A stretch of DNA of 64,000 nucleotides from contig JAWPHD010010320.1 in NCBI GenBank assembly GCA_037043455.1, forward strand, positions 30,924-94,923. The letters are read 5' to 3'. The stretch is from Cyrtodaria siliqua. Its lineage: Eukaryota; Mollusca; Bivalvia; Adapedonta; Hiatellidae. This document shows positions 55,926-64,000 of the stretch, piece by piece (positions within the stretch are counted from its first letter, which is position 1; every line of letters starts with the position of its first letter). A program made the position numbers and the translations under genes. Under the pieces are notes generated by a model that did no database searches, was not told where the DNA came from, and saw nothing but the letters and a program-made list of their open reading frames with translations.

Positions 55926-56213
55926 ATGAGCAATATGTCAGACCCACCAAGGCAAACTAGTGCTCGTCTGCGATCCCAAAAGGAATCAGACCTGACACCC
56001 ATGGAGGAGATATCTGGGGAAGACACCGACAAATTACTCCAGGGAGACAACTCTAACAATTTACATCCAGCAATGGGAGATAAGCAATCCGAGATTAGAG
56101 GGCCACATGATATAACTATTGCTGGACGAAAAATGAACAAAGTTATTTTGATAACTCATTTGAACATTTTCCTGTATTCAACATGTTTCTGGATTCAAAC
56201 AGGTACACTTCCA
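55926..56213 (+). CDS. SLC22A18: SLC22A18-like transporter, first coding exon
   Basis: The exon starts after TTTTAG at 55903. An in-frame TAG lies directly before the ATG at 55926, so the frame opens here. The second ATG (55935) has the better context (A at -3) and may be the real start. It encodes a ~70-residue polar, acidic cytoplasmic tail (RSQKESDLTPMEEISGEDTD) and the beginning of TM1 (MNKVILITHLNIFLY ... IQTGTLP). It joins in phase 0 to YLSKKLG at 58268, giving TGTLPYLSKKLG as in TETRAN (PYLSRKLG). The product is a multipass membrane carrier of the major facilitator superfamily; human SLC22A18 is an organic cation/drug antiporter candidate. The last 33 bp of the exon are part of a 55-bp tandem array. 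Confidence 0.85.
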
Positions 56214-56628
56214 GTAAGTACCGCTATCCTTATTTACATGTTTCTTGATTCAAACAGGTACACTTCCAGTAAGTACCGCTGTCCTCATTTACATGTTTCT
56301 GGATTCAAATAGGTACACTTCCAGTAAGTACCGCTATCCTCATTTACATGTTTCTGGATTCAAACAGGTACACTTCTAGTAAGTACCGCTATCCTCATTT
56401 ACATGTTTCTGGATTCAAACAGGTACACTTCCAGTAAGGACCGCTATCCTCGTTTACATGTTTCTGGATTCAAACAGGTTCACTTCCAGTAAGTACCGCT
56501 ATCCTCGTTTACATGCTTCTGGATTCAAACAGGTACACTTTCAGTAAGTACCGCTATCCTCATTTACATGTTTCTGGATTCAAACAGGTACACTTCCAGT
56601 AAGTACCGCTATCCTCATTTACATGTTT
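56181..56628 (+). repeat. 55-bp minisatellite made of the exon end plus 5' splice site, 8 copies
   Basis: The unit is 33 bp of exon (ACATGTTTCTGGATTCAAAC ... CTTCCA) plus 22 bp of intron (GTAAGTACCGCTATCCTCAT + TT). GT donors fall at 56214, 56269, 56324, 56379, 56434, 56489, 56544 and 56599, exactly 55 bp apart. Seven keep GTAAGT and one has GTAAGG. The first copy is the real exon border. Copy 3 carries AAATAG instead of AAACAG, creating an in-frame stop. Confidence 0.97.
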
Positions 56629-56696
56629 ACAGTAATTGGCATTTTGATCAAATCCTTCCAGACATTCACTTTGAATTAATACTTATTAGTATATAT

Positions 56697-56908
56697 TAAC
56701 CCTTAACCTGCTACATATATATAATGGACTTTTCTTTCTTTGAATTAAGACCATACCATTTATGTGACAAAGGGATGTTTTGTGGAAAATGACCAGCAGC
56801 CAGACATTGTAAACCCTGATCAGCCTGTAAGTTACTCGCACTAGGCTGATCTGGGTTTACAATGGACGCAAAGGCTGTTATAGTCATGCTTAGCGGGTTA
56901 AGGGTTAA
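56697..56908. mobile_element. MITE, TTAACCCTTAACC-end family, copy 2
   Basis: Ends TTAACCCTTAACCTGCTA and TAGCGGGTTAAGGGTTAA. The inside holds CCTGATCAGCCTGTAAGTTA and GTTTACAATGG, as at 9282-9496. Confidence 0.8.
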
Positions 56909-57180
56909 TATGGATCCAGTATTATTTCTGCAGGGTCCAGAATAGATACTGAATTTTGTGTATTACTGCTATATCAGTAGTTATTTTTAAATCTCTACAT
57001 CTCTGTCTGTCCCCCCACCCAACCCACTCAGCCCCACCCCGACCCCTTTCTAAAAAAATGAAAATAAAACAACAACAAAAAACACACTACAACAACAAAC
57101 ACATTTATCACAAAAAGGTAAAGAATTTAAATCAGAAAGGTCACTAAGATCTTAAGTTTTTACTTACCATATTTGCCTCA

Positions 57181-57315
57181 GGCACCTGAATAATTTAGAA
57201 TGGATCTGAGGGCTTATTCATTCACTTATAGGGGCACCTAGGGTCTTCCTCCACCAGTGGAAGCTGGAAAGTCGCCATATGACCTTTGCTGTTGGTGCAA
57301 CTATAAAATCCAATT
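57181..57315 (+). mobile_element. SINE-D fragment
   Basis: GGGTCTTCCTCCACCAGTGG, GAAAGTCGCCATATGACC, tail GCTGTTGGTGCAACTATAAA then TCCAATTCAATCAAT. The second copy is at 63092-63262, minus strand. Confidence 0.65.
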
Positions 57316-57409
57316 CAATCAATATTCTGAATCATTCTGGTTCTTTCAATATCTACTTTGGGAAATAGTTAACATAATGATGTTCATCTTGAACATTACT
57401 TTTTACATC

Positions 57410-58275
57410 TTACTTTCAGTACCTTTCTAATGTATATATTACTTTCAGTACCTTTCTAATGTATATATTACTTTCAGTACTTTTTTAATGTAACTATATA
57501 TTACTTTCAGTACCTTTCTAATGTATATATTACTTTCAGTACCTTTCTAATGTATACATTACTTTCAGTACCTTTCTAATGTAACTATATATTACTTTCA
57601 GTACCTTTCTAATGTATATATTACTTTCAGTACCTTTCTAATGTATATATTACTTTCAGTACCTTTATAATGTATAATATTACTTTCAGTACCTTTCTAA
57701 TGTATATATTACTTTCAGTACCTTTCTAATGTAACTATATATTACTTTCAGTACCTTTCTAATGTAACTATATATTACTTTCAGTACCTTTCTAATGTAT
57801 ATATTACTTTCAGTACCTTTCTAATGTATATATTACTTTCAGTATCTTTCTAAGAAACTTGGTGTGGATTCAGTAGTGTTTGGATATCTACAGACAACAT
57901 TTGCCGTTGTCCAACTCGCAAATATTACTTTCAGTACCTTTCTAATGTATATATTACTTTCAGTACCTTTCTAATGTAACTATATATTACTTTCAGTACC
58001 TTTCTAATATAACTATATATTACTTTCAGTACCTTTCTAATGTATATATTACTTTCAGTACATTTCTAATGTATACATTACTTTCAGTACCTTTCTAATG
58101 TAACTATATATTACTTTCAGTACCTTTCTAATGTATATATTACTTTCAGTACCTTTCTAATGTATATATTACTTTCAGTACCTTTCTAATGTATATATTA
58201 CTTTAAGTACCTTTTTAATGTATATATATTACTTTCAGTACCTTTCTAATGTATATATTACTTTCAGTACCTTTC
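57410..58275 (+). repeat. 29/33-bp minisatellite made of the 3' splice site plus exon start, ~27 copies
   Basis: The unit TACCTTTCTAATGTATATAT + TACTTTCAG (29 bp), or with an added AACTA-type insertion (33 bp), is 11 bp of exon start plus the upstream branchpoint-like TTCTAAT and the tract ACTTTCAG. About 27 TTTCAG (one TTTAAG) acceptors are present; the last, at 58262-58267, is the real exon border. A 78-bp piece of exon 2 is embedded at 57843-57920. Confidence 0.95.
57843..57920 (+). pseudogene. Partial duplicate of SLC22A18-like exon 2 inside the acceptor array
   Basis: The first 78 bp of exon 2 (26 codons, YLSKKLGVDS ... VVQLA) are repeated with one silent difference (TAT for TAC), then run straight into a repeat unit. 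It has an acceptor but no donor, so it cannot be a normal cassette exon. Confidence 0.93.
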
Positions 58276-58511
58276 TAAGAAACTTGGTGTGGATTCAGTA
58301 GTGTTTGGATATCTACAGACAACATTTGCCGTTGTCCAACTCGCAGGTGGACCTCTGTTTGGCAGATTTGGTGACCTCTTTGGGGGTAGAGCGGCCATGA
58401 CCTTGGCCTTCATATCAGCGGCCCTGTCTTACCTTCTGCTGTCGATGTCTACATCAGTACCTATACTGTTCTTATCTAGGCTGCCATCCATGTTTATGCA
58501 CGCCATGCAAG
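58268..58511 (+). CDS. SLC22A18: SLC22A18-like transporter, exon 2 (TM2-TM4 region)
   Basis: Between TTTCAG (58262-58267) and G|GTAGGG (58512). It encodes YLSKKLGVDSVVFGYLQTTF, then AVVQLAGGPLFGRFGDLFGG, RAAMTLAFISAALSYLLLSM, and SRLPSMFMHAMQ. GGPLFGRFGDLFGGR is the MFS signature loop between TM2 and TM3 (GxLxDRxGRR type), and GYLQTTF and PxFGRFxD are specific to SLC22A18/TETRAN. 244 bp; it ends with one base of a Gly codon and joins 'gt gga cag' at 61611 in frame. Confidence 0.95.
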
Positions 58512-58639
58512 GTAGGGCTGAGTTCCAGTCGGGGGAAAAAAATTAATGAAATTTGTTTTGAACTATTTAAATAGTTACTATTAATGATTTTCAAATATGC
58601 GAATTATGTGGAAAAAGTAATGGGATGTCGCAAAATTAC

Positions 58640-59010
58640 TTAAAATAGCTATCCCGCCAACAGCAGCCAAGTTTACAACATGGTCTTTTCTAAACCTACT
58701 GATGACGAGGTATATATATATATATTACCGGTATAACAAATGTTTTGAGCATACAAACTCTATAGATATAATATAGACGGCTTTAACCAGCCAGACTAAA
58801 CCCCAAAACTGGAGCATCGAATTAAAGAGTTACCAACTCATAATTCATTTTACTCATATTCAATAACGGGTATTTGAAGAACCCTTGAATAAACCTATAT
58901 TTTTAATCGGCACATATGCATTCTTATATGACTTGAACACCTAGATAGGGTTTTGATAAACGGTTTTGTTGTGAAATTTTGTTGTTATTTGACGGGTTAG
59001 TTTCTTTAAG
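58640..59010. mobile_element. MITE 'P', copy 3
   Basis: CTATCCCGCCAACAGCAGCC, CTAAACCTACTGATGACGAG, CTTTAACCAGCCAGACTAAA, right end TTGACGGGTTAGTTTCTTTA. Confidence 0.7.
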
Positions 59011-59921
59011 GGAATTCCATCAAACTACACATAAAATAAAATGATTATGGGATAATTCACTCTACCTTCCTTTTACCATTACGTTTTACTTGCAACCCGT
59101 ACAATTTCACCACTGCAGGAATTCCTTCAAAGAAACCTTTTCGGGGCATTTGTTACTTACTGGTGACTTTTCTTGTCTTCTGTATTATCCCTATCTCACA
59201 TCTTGATCACAGATTTTATAGAAGTTACAGTTCATTTATCCATTGATCTTGTAAATAGATTTCTACATACTGTTAATGTTTTAATTATAACATAACTTGC
59301 GGTGTGGGAGTGTAATAAAGGCATGATATATTTATCATATTACACTAGTGAAATAAATATGCAAATGAAGGCCAAATTGTTGTTCGATCCTTTCCGTTCA
59401 GCTCGGTGTGCATTGCAGATTTCCTTAACTGTTTAAAATAATGGATAATGTAAATCAAAGAGATAGTGTCATTGTTTGGTGGCATACGGAAAAGACCGAG
59501 TCAACCTGCGACGTTATCATACAGACATACAACGTCGTCATACGCCAACATTATGTATAGGAAGCTACATGTGAGCTGCAATAAAACATGTTCTTATGAT
59601 GCTTTTTTGGAGTTATGTGATAAATAGAATCTCACATTCGTGCTTATTTAATATTCAGTTTATTAAACTTGTTGGATAAAATTGATATGCAAGGCTGTGT
59701 CGAGCATCATATAATTTGATACCGTGAATCTTGACAAAAAATAAGTCCGTGTCTGTATTATTTCATCTGTATTTATCAATAATAAAAATGCTCATTTCCT
59801 TACTTATTTTCTTTAACCAATTGATGCTACTTTCAACTCTAACTACCACTTATATATATTTTGTATTTTCATTACAAAACTCGGTACTATCAAGACGAAT
59901 GGATGTATCCTTGTGTTTACC

Positions 59922-61525
59922 TTAAAGAAATAACCCACCAAATAACGGCAAAATTTTCAAAACTCTATCCAGGTGTTCAGGTCATATAATAATGGAAACT
60001 TTTATTCTGTTGAGGAATTTAATAACTTGTATAATGTAAATGCACATTTTCTGCTATACAATGGAGTTATTGTGGCAATTAAAGCTTACATTAGAAAAAT
60101 TATCTCCACAGAACAAATGGAAAAATTACAAATCCTATTCTTCCTTTTAATATCATTCCATTTATTAAGAACAAACATGGATCAAGGGACCGTTATAATA
60201 TTATTAACCAAAACCCCAGCAAACCAACTTCAAAATCCAAATGGGATGAAATTTATAACATAGAGGAAGAAACATGGAATGATATATACATATCCCCCTT
60301 TAAATCCTCAACATTACAATGGTTTCAAGTACCCCTTTAAATCCTCAACATTACAATGGTTTCAAGTACGGTTAAACCAAAGAATTCTTCCAACCAGAAA
60401 ATTTCTTCATAAAATAAACCATGATAGTCCAATGTGCAAGTATTGTCAAGAAGAGGAAACATTAACACATATGTTTTGGTATTGTCCCGAAACCCAATCG
60501 ATTCTTAATAAGTTAAAAACTTGGCTGTCGAGCAATAACATATATTTACATTTCACAGAAGAATCATTTATTTTTATTATTAGTAACACGTTAACACCAG
60601 CCGATTTGTACATACTACTTGAAATGAAGTATTATATTTTCTCAACCAAACATTTACAAAGTAAACTGTCTATAGAGGCCTTTAAAAACAGAATAAGAAA
60701 ATCGTTTAGTATTTTGATATGTATAGCAACAACAAACAATGTACTCGAACTATTTGTTAAAAAATGGAGCAAATATAAGAACCTTTTTAGTTAGTTTTGA
60801 TCTGTAAATATCAGATTCACCCTTCCATTTTGTGTTTTCTGTGATATTCTTGCCAAGGAACTGACATTACGGTCATATTCTATATTATATAACAATGAGT
60901 GAGATGTGAAATGTGATCATGTGGGGGGAACATAAACAACACAATTTTTTTTTTTCTCCTTATTTTTTATAGTTATTTGTTCTTCTTTATCTTTTCCCTA
61001 AAAACAGTACTCTTCTAAATAGTGACTTTTTATTACACAAATAGAGATAAAATACAACACAAACAAGCTAAATCTTTAAAAGACAACCATTTATACAGAA
61101 TTCTCATATTGAATACAAATAATAGATAATTTTATTATGTATATCACTTGTGTATTGTATAATATTATAGATGTGTTGTAAGGCGTGCGGTGGGATGGTC
61201 CTCCCCGACCCACAACATGCCAAATTACGGGGAGAATAAATGGGTCACCACTGGTGACTGAAAAAAAATAATAATGTATACGTGCCAATTACAAGTATAG
61301 GTTTATTCATGGATTTTTCAAATATTTGTGATTGAATATGCATTAAATTACCTATGAGAAGGTAACTTTTGATTCGACGCGCCAGTTTTCGGGTTTGGCC
61401 TGGCTGGTTAAATCATTTATTTTGTGTCTATACAGTTTGGATTCTCAAAATATGGAAGTGATATATATATTACCTTGTCGTCAGTAGGTTTAGAAACTGT
61501 GCACATTGGCGGGTTAGTTTCTTTA
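59922..61525. mobile_element. MITE 'P', copy 4 (reverse), split by a LINE
   Basis: Left part 59922-59994 (TTAAAGAAATAACCCACCAA ... GTGTTCAGGTCATATAA), right part 61268-61525 (GTATACGTGCCAATTACAAG ... TTGGCGGGTTAGTTTCTTTA). The two halves join exactly as in the uninterrupted copy 3 once the LINE and one target repeat are removed. Confidence 0.8.
59995..61267 (+). pseudogene. 5'-truncated L1/Tx1-like LINE insertion with poly(A) and target duplication
   Basis: Target duplication ATAATAATG at 59986-59994 and 61268-61276, with an A-run at 61261-61268. Coding remnants, with frame shifts, are FYSVEEFNNLYNVNAHFLLY (about 60002), then from 60310 to 60794 FQVRLNQRILPTRKFLHKIN, CKYCQEEETLTHMFWYCPE (the C-terminal CxxC-HxxxxC knuckle of L1/Tx1-type LINEs) and FKNRIRKSFS. 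A ~30-bp tandem duplication (60296-60325/60333-60362) disrupts the frame. The reverse transcriptase is absent, so it is inactive. Same strand as the transporter. Confidence 0.85.
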
Positions 61526-61610
61526 CCAGAGGTGAGGCCTTGTGCAGGTTTTACCGTAATTTCTCATGGAGTCTTTAATTAGTATATATTCTTTTGATTA
61601 TACATTGTAG

Positions 61611-61743
61611 GTGGACAGATGATAGTGACCGACCTGGGGGACACAGAGAAGAGGGCAGATGCCCTTGGGAAACTGGGCCTTTCATACGGGGTTGGTATGG
61701 TGATTGGGCCCATTCTTGGAGGTCTTCTCACCAAGTATTTGGG
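61611..61743 (+). CDS. SLC22A18: SLC22A18-like transporter, exon 3 (TM5 region)
   Basis: Between TTGTAG and GTAAGT. It encodes GQMIVTDLGDTEKRADALGK, then LGLSYGVGMVIGPILGGLLT and KYLG. QMVxTDL...ERxxALGxLGLxxGVGxxxGxxLGG is conserved in SLC22A18. The exon ends with two bases of the final Gly codon. The next exon (62830), read for its conserved protein, needs phase 0, so the two do not join in frame as written: one G is missing at the junction. Confidence 0.94.
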
Positions 61744-62829
61744 GTAAGTAGTCTCAGAAATAGAAGAATTTTTTATCGGGCTATTTTTCACATTATTTCC
61801 CTTTGAAATAATCACAAAGTGTATACAAATTTCACCTTTTTTTTTATAAAACAAATTTCACTTGCAGTGCTTCTAAACGTCTCTAAACGTCTTTTCTAAG
61901 GGTCTATGCAAAACTGTTGTATCCTGATCTGTATTTATTTAGAGTTACAATACTTTTGCATTCAATCCTCTATTTGCATATGTTACCACACTGATTTTTG
62001 TTGAACAATATGAATCCATTATCTTTAAAAAAAAATGAATAAACTTTGTTTGTTTATATGGTGTTTTACGTCATTTTCAACACATGTAAGGTTATATATG
62101 ACGGTCGATCTTTTGTGGTGGAGGCAGACCACCCATTTTTCCTGGATAGAACCAGTACTGTACACCACCCGTAAGAATCGACACTTTCTCACTTACAAGT
62201 CGAGCTGCCAGTGGGAAAAATGAATAAACAAAATAAAACGTAATTATTTGGTAATTTTTTTGTATTCCTTTTGGTGGGAAGCAGGGTGGGAGCTGGGGAA
62301 AGGTGAGCAAAATGGTGAGATTTTTCTCCAAACAAGAGATTTGATAGGTATGTATGTCTATGCTCCATTCTTGATTGATCAATTTTGGAATTGTCCGTGC
62401 AGCAGGTGCATAGTGTGGCATACTCGTTTACTCCCGGGATTAACTTGGAAAAGAAATATCCGAATAAGTTGAAAAATGCAATAAAAATCAGAATGGATAG
62501 TGGGGGAGAGTGGGTAAGGGTGGAAAATTACCATGTTTTTTTGCGAGCATAAAATGTCTATTTTTCCGACAAATATTGCTTGTACAAGCACTATTTTTTT
62601 GTCCAAAGATGGAAAAAAACTGAACCCCTCTTCTGCGAGGGGGACACCTCCCAGTTCATCCCTCACTTGGCGTTTCACACATCATCTAACATGTTATAAA
62701 CAGGCCACACTGCGCCCCTGCTATGCCTTATTGTTTTATGCAATATTCCACAGAGTATATGACGGTCTGTAGATCTCTAAACATTTATGATTCGTGTGAG
62801 GTCAATAATTTCTTTCTGCATATTTCCAG
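61744..62829 (+). other. SLC22A18-like intron 61744-62829
   Basis: GTAAGT to TTTCCAG. It contains a SINE-C copy; the rest (62223-62820) shows nothing recognised. The ORFs at 62092-62772 are not coding. Confidence 0.85.
62037..62222 (-). mobile_element. SINE-C copy (head missing)
   Basis: Plus-strand reading: TTTGTTTGTTTATATGGTGT, TACGTCATTTTCAACACATG, TGGTGGAGGCAGACCACCCA, GAACCAGTACTGTACACC, ending at CTGCCAGTGGG. The tRNA-like head is absent. Confidence 0.75.
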
Positions 62830-62929
62830 GAAGAGTCTTCAGCGTTTATGGCATTCCTGGGCTCCATGTTGAGTGTGGCGCTCGTAATGATGTTTGTTCC
62901 AAAATGTACAAAGAAAGTTAAAGTCGAAG
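62830..62929 (+). CDS. SLC22A18: SLC22A18-like transporter, exon 4 (TM6 region)
   Basis: After TTTCCAG. It encodes EESSAFMAFLGSMLSVALVM, then MFVPKCTKKVKVE, and stops at a G|GTGAAA donor (62930). It corresponds to TM6 and the following basic loop (CIPASTK in human). Alignment to the family places it directly after KYLG with no missing residues, so no extra exon is expected between. In the phase dictated by exon 3 it would hit TGA after 13 codons. The remaining exons (TM7-TM12) lie beyond the window. Confidence 0.85.
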
Positions 62930-63091
62930 GTGAAACACATTTTATATTCTTCCAAAGAATCTTTCTGGCCAAAATTAGCAGATTTTTCATATAAATTGAG
63001 AAAAAGAAAACAAAGAGTATATTTAAGAATGACATGGATTAATAAAACTGTTGGTTTTAATGCATAAAAGAGATGTTTGAAAGGCAAAATG

Positions 63092-63262
63092 ATTGATTGA
63101 TTGATAAAATCGGATTTTGTAGTCGCACCAACAGCTAAGGTCATATGGCGACTTTCCAGCTTCCATTGGTGGAGGAAGACCCCAGGTGCCCCTCCGGGCA
63201 ATTTTCGTGCACGGGCGGGCACCTGGGTAGAACCACCTACGTTCCGCAAGCCAGCTGGATAG
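63092..63262 (-). mobile_element. SINE-D copy, minus strand
   Basis: Tail (plus reading) GATTGATTGATTGATAAAAT, then TGTAGTCGCACCAACAGCTA, CATATGGCGACTTTCCAGCT, GGTGGAGGAAGACCCCAGGT. Confidence 0.7.
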
Positions 63263-63544
63263 AAAGACAAAATTAAAACAAACAAACATTTCTTGAGGTA
63301 AATAAATACATGCGATACCTCACGGCGTGAGATAGATAGAATCTCACGGAATTTTAACTCTCCTCCCAGTCCACGGAATTGTGTGAAAAACGATCTCAAA
63401 ACAGTTTTCAATTTTTATTCCAAAAGTCCAACTTGTTTCTTGGTCTTAATCATTAAGATGCTTGATTTAAATACAACCGTTTGTCTTAAGAATAAGCAAG
63501 CGTTGAGATGATCAAGACTTGTTTATTGTCACATGGCTCTGTTG

Positions 63545-64000
63545 TTTTTAGCTCTACTGGCCGAAGGCGAGTTGTCCGTCGCCGTCTGTCCGTCGTCCGT
63601 CGTTAACTTTTGCCTTGCGAACACTCTAGGGCCTTCATTATTAATCGAATCTTTACGAAACTTTGCCAGTGTCTTTATATCAATGAAAGCTCGGACAAGT
63701 TCGAAAACCAGCCGGATCTGATAAATTTCACCAGAGTTGTGGCCCTTGTTTTGCTGAAAAATGCCATATTAAGCCTTGTGAACACTCTAGCACCTTAATT
63801 TATTATTTGATATTTAACAAACTTGCACAGATTGTTAATAACAATAAAAGCTCAGACATGTTTGAAAACCTGCCAAATCGGATCAGTAACACCGGAGTTA
63901 TGGCCCTTGTTTTTTCTGAAAATTGCTATTTTCTGCTTGTGAACGCTCTAACACCTTCATTTATTATTTGATCTTTACCAAACTTGAACAGATTGTTAAT
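63545..64000 (-). mobile_element. HINE-like element 'f' (3' part, cut by the window edge)
   Basis: Minus orientation. TTTTTAGCTCTACTGGCC at 63546-63563 is the element's 3' end. Then GTCCGTCGTCCGTCG microsatellite and GTTAACTTTTGCC, then ~160-bp units (GAGTTGTGGCCCTTGTTTT at about 63733, GAGTTATGGCCCTTGTTTT at about 63895). Same family as 34785-37942. Confidence 0.72.

Larger units (their letters stand above)
56214..58267 (+). other. SLC22A18-like intron with amplified donor and acceptor sites
   Basis: Phase-0 intron of 2054 bp. It holds the donor array, a MITE (56697-56908), a SINE-D fragment (57181-57315) and the acceptor array. The ORF at 56956-57147 is a low-complexity artefact. Confidence 0.88.
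58512..61610 (+). other. SLC22A18-like intron 58512-61610
   Basis: Bounded by GTAGGG and TTGTAG. It holds two MITE P copies, one disrupted by a LINE. 59011-59921 has nothing recognised apart from AT-rich sequence. Confidence 0.9.
62930..64000 (+). other. SLC22A18-like intron, continuing past the window
   Basis: Holds a SINE-D copy and the start of a HINE-like element. The minus-strand ORF at 62839-63411 is an antisense artefact. Confidence 0.75.

Noticed and set aside
55926..56312. 128-aa single-exon protein ending in VSGFK
   Set aside because: The frame is an exon that should end at the GTAAGT at 56214; the extra 33 residues are translated splice-site repeat.
57843..57920. Alternative (mutually exclusive) exon 2
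   Set aside because: The copy stops after 78 bp without a donor site and runs into repeat units with early stops, so it cannot substitute for exon 2.
62839..63411. 190-aa minus-strand ORF
   Set aside because: It is antisense to a convincing exon of the transporter and runs through a SINE-D copy; no domain is recognisable.

Overview
This is a eukaryotic, AT-rich, intron-rich and very repeat-dense window. It most likely comes from a marine mollusc, probably a bivalve. That is inferred from the repeat landscape: tandem-repeat elements ending in GACGGACGG runs and AGCTAAAA hairpins, several tRNA-headed SINEs and many TIR elements. No ribosomal or mitochondrial marker is present to fix the species. 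I found three real genes, all spliced, so almost none of the long single-frame ORFs are genes.

(1) 323-1492, plus strand: the last two coding exons of a syndecan (heparan-sulfate proteoglycan core protein), with transmembrane segment, RMRKKDEGSY C1 region and EFYA PDZ-binding end. (2) 53607 down to 23556, minus strand: a complete ADI1, acireductone dioxygenase of the methionine salvage pathway. It has four phase-0 exons (40+40+60+39 codons = 179 aa), with the Fe ligands H88, H90, E94 and H133 all present and a 24-kb first intron. (3) About 53.7 kb to beyond the right edge, plus strand: the 5' part of an SLC22A18/TETRAN-like major-facilitator transporter (coding exons 55926-56213, 58268-58511, 61611-61743, 62830-62929). 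ADI1 and the transporter are head to head, with about 170 bp between the ADI1 start codon and a plausible 5'UTR donor of the transporter, and an ETS-type site between them.

Layout: 1.5-9.5 kb holds the syndecan 3' flank with scattered MITEs. 9.5-16.9 kb is a tandem segmental duplication of about 3.7 kb whose internal minisatellites have changed copy number. 17-23.5 kb is a mosaic of nested MITEs and SINEs, a LINE RNase H fragment and a 43-bp minisatellite. 23.5-53.6 kb is ADI1, whose introns hold a 54-bp x ~25 minisatellite, a 50-bp minisatellite, SINEs, MITEs and several 1-3 kb tandem-repeat elements. 53.8-64 kb is the transporter.

The most unusual observation is in the transporter. In one 2-kb intron, both the 5' splice site (8 copies, exact 55-bp spacing) and the 3' splice site (about 27 copies, 29- or 33-bp units, each with its own branchpoint-like sequence) have become minisatellites that straddle the exon borders. 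A second is that the long tandem-repeat elements share one architecture (ACAAG plus 5' palindrome, subterminal inverted repeats, 150-190 bp tandem units, a GACGG microsatellite, and a 3' hairpin ending AGCTAAAA) that resembles the Helentron-associated elements (HINE/DINE-1) of Drosophila. A third is that several SINE families with different heads share a 3' tail with an RNase H-encoding LINE in the same window.
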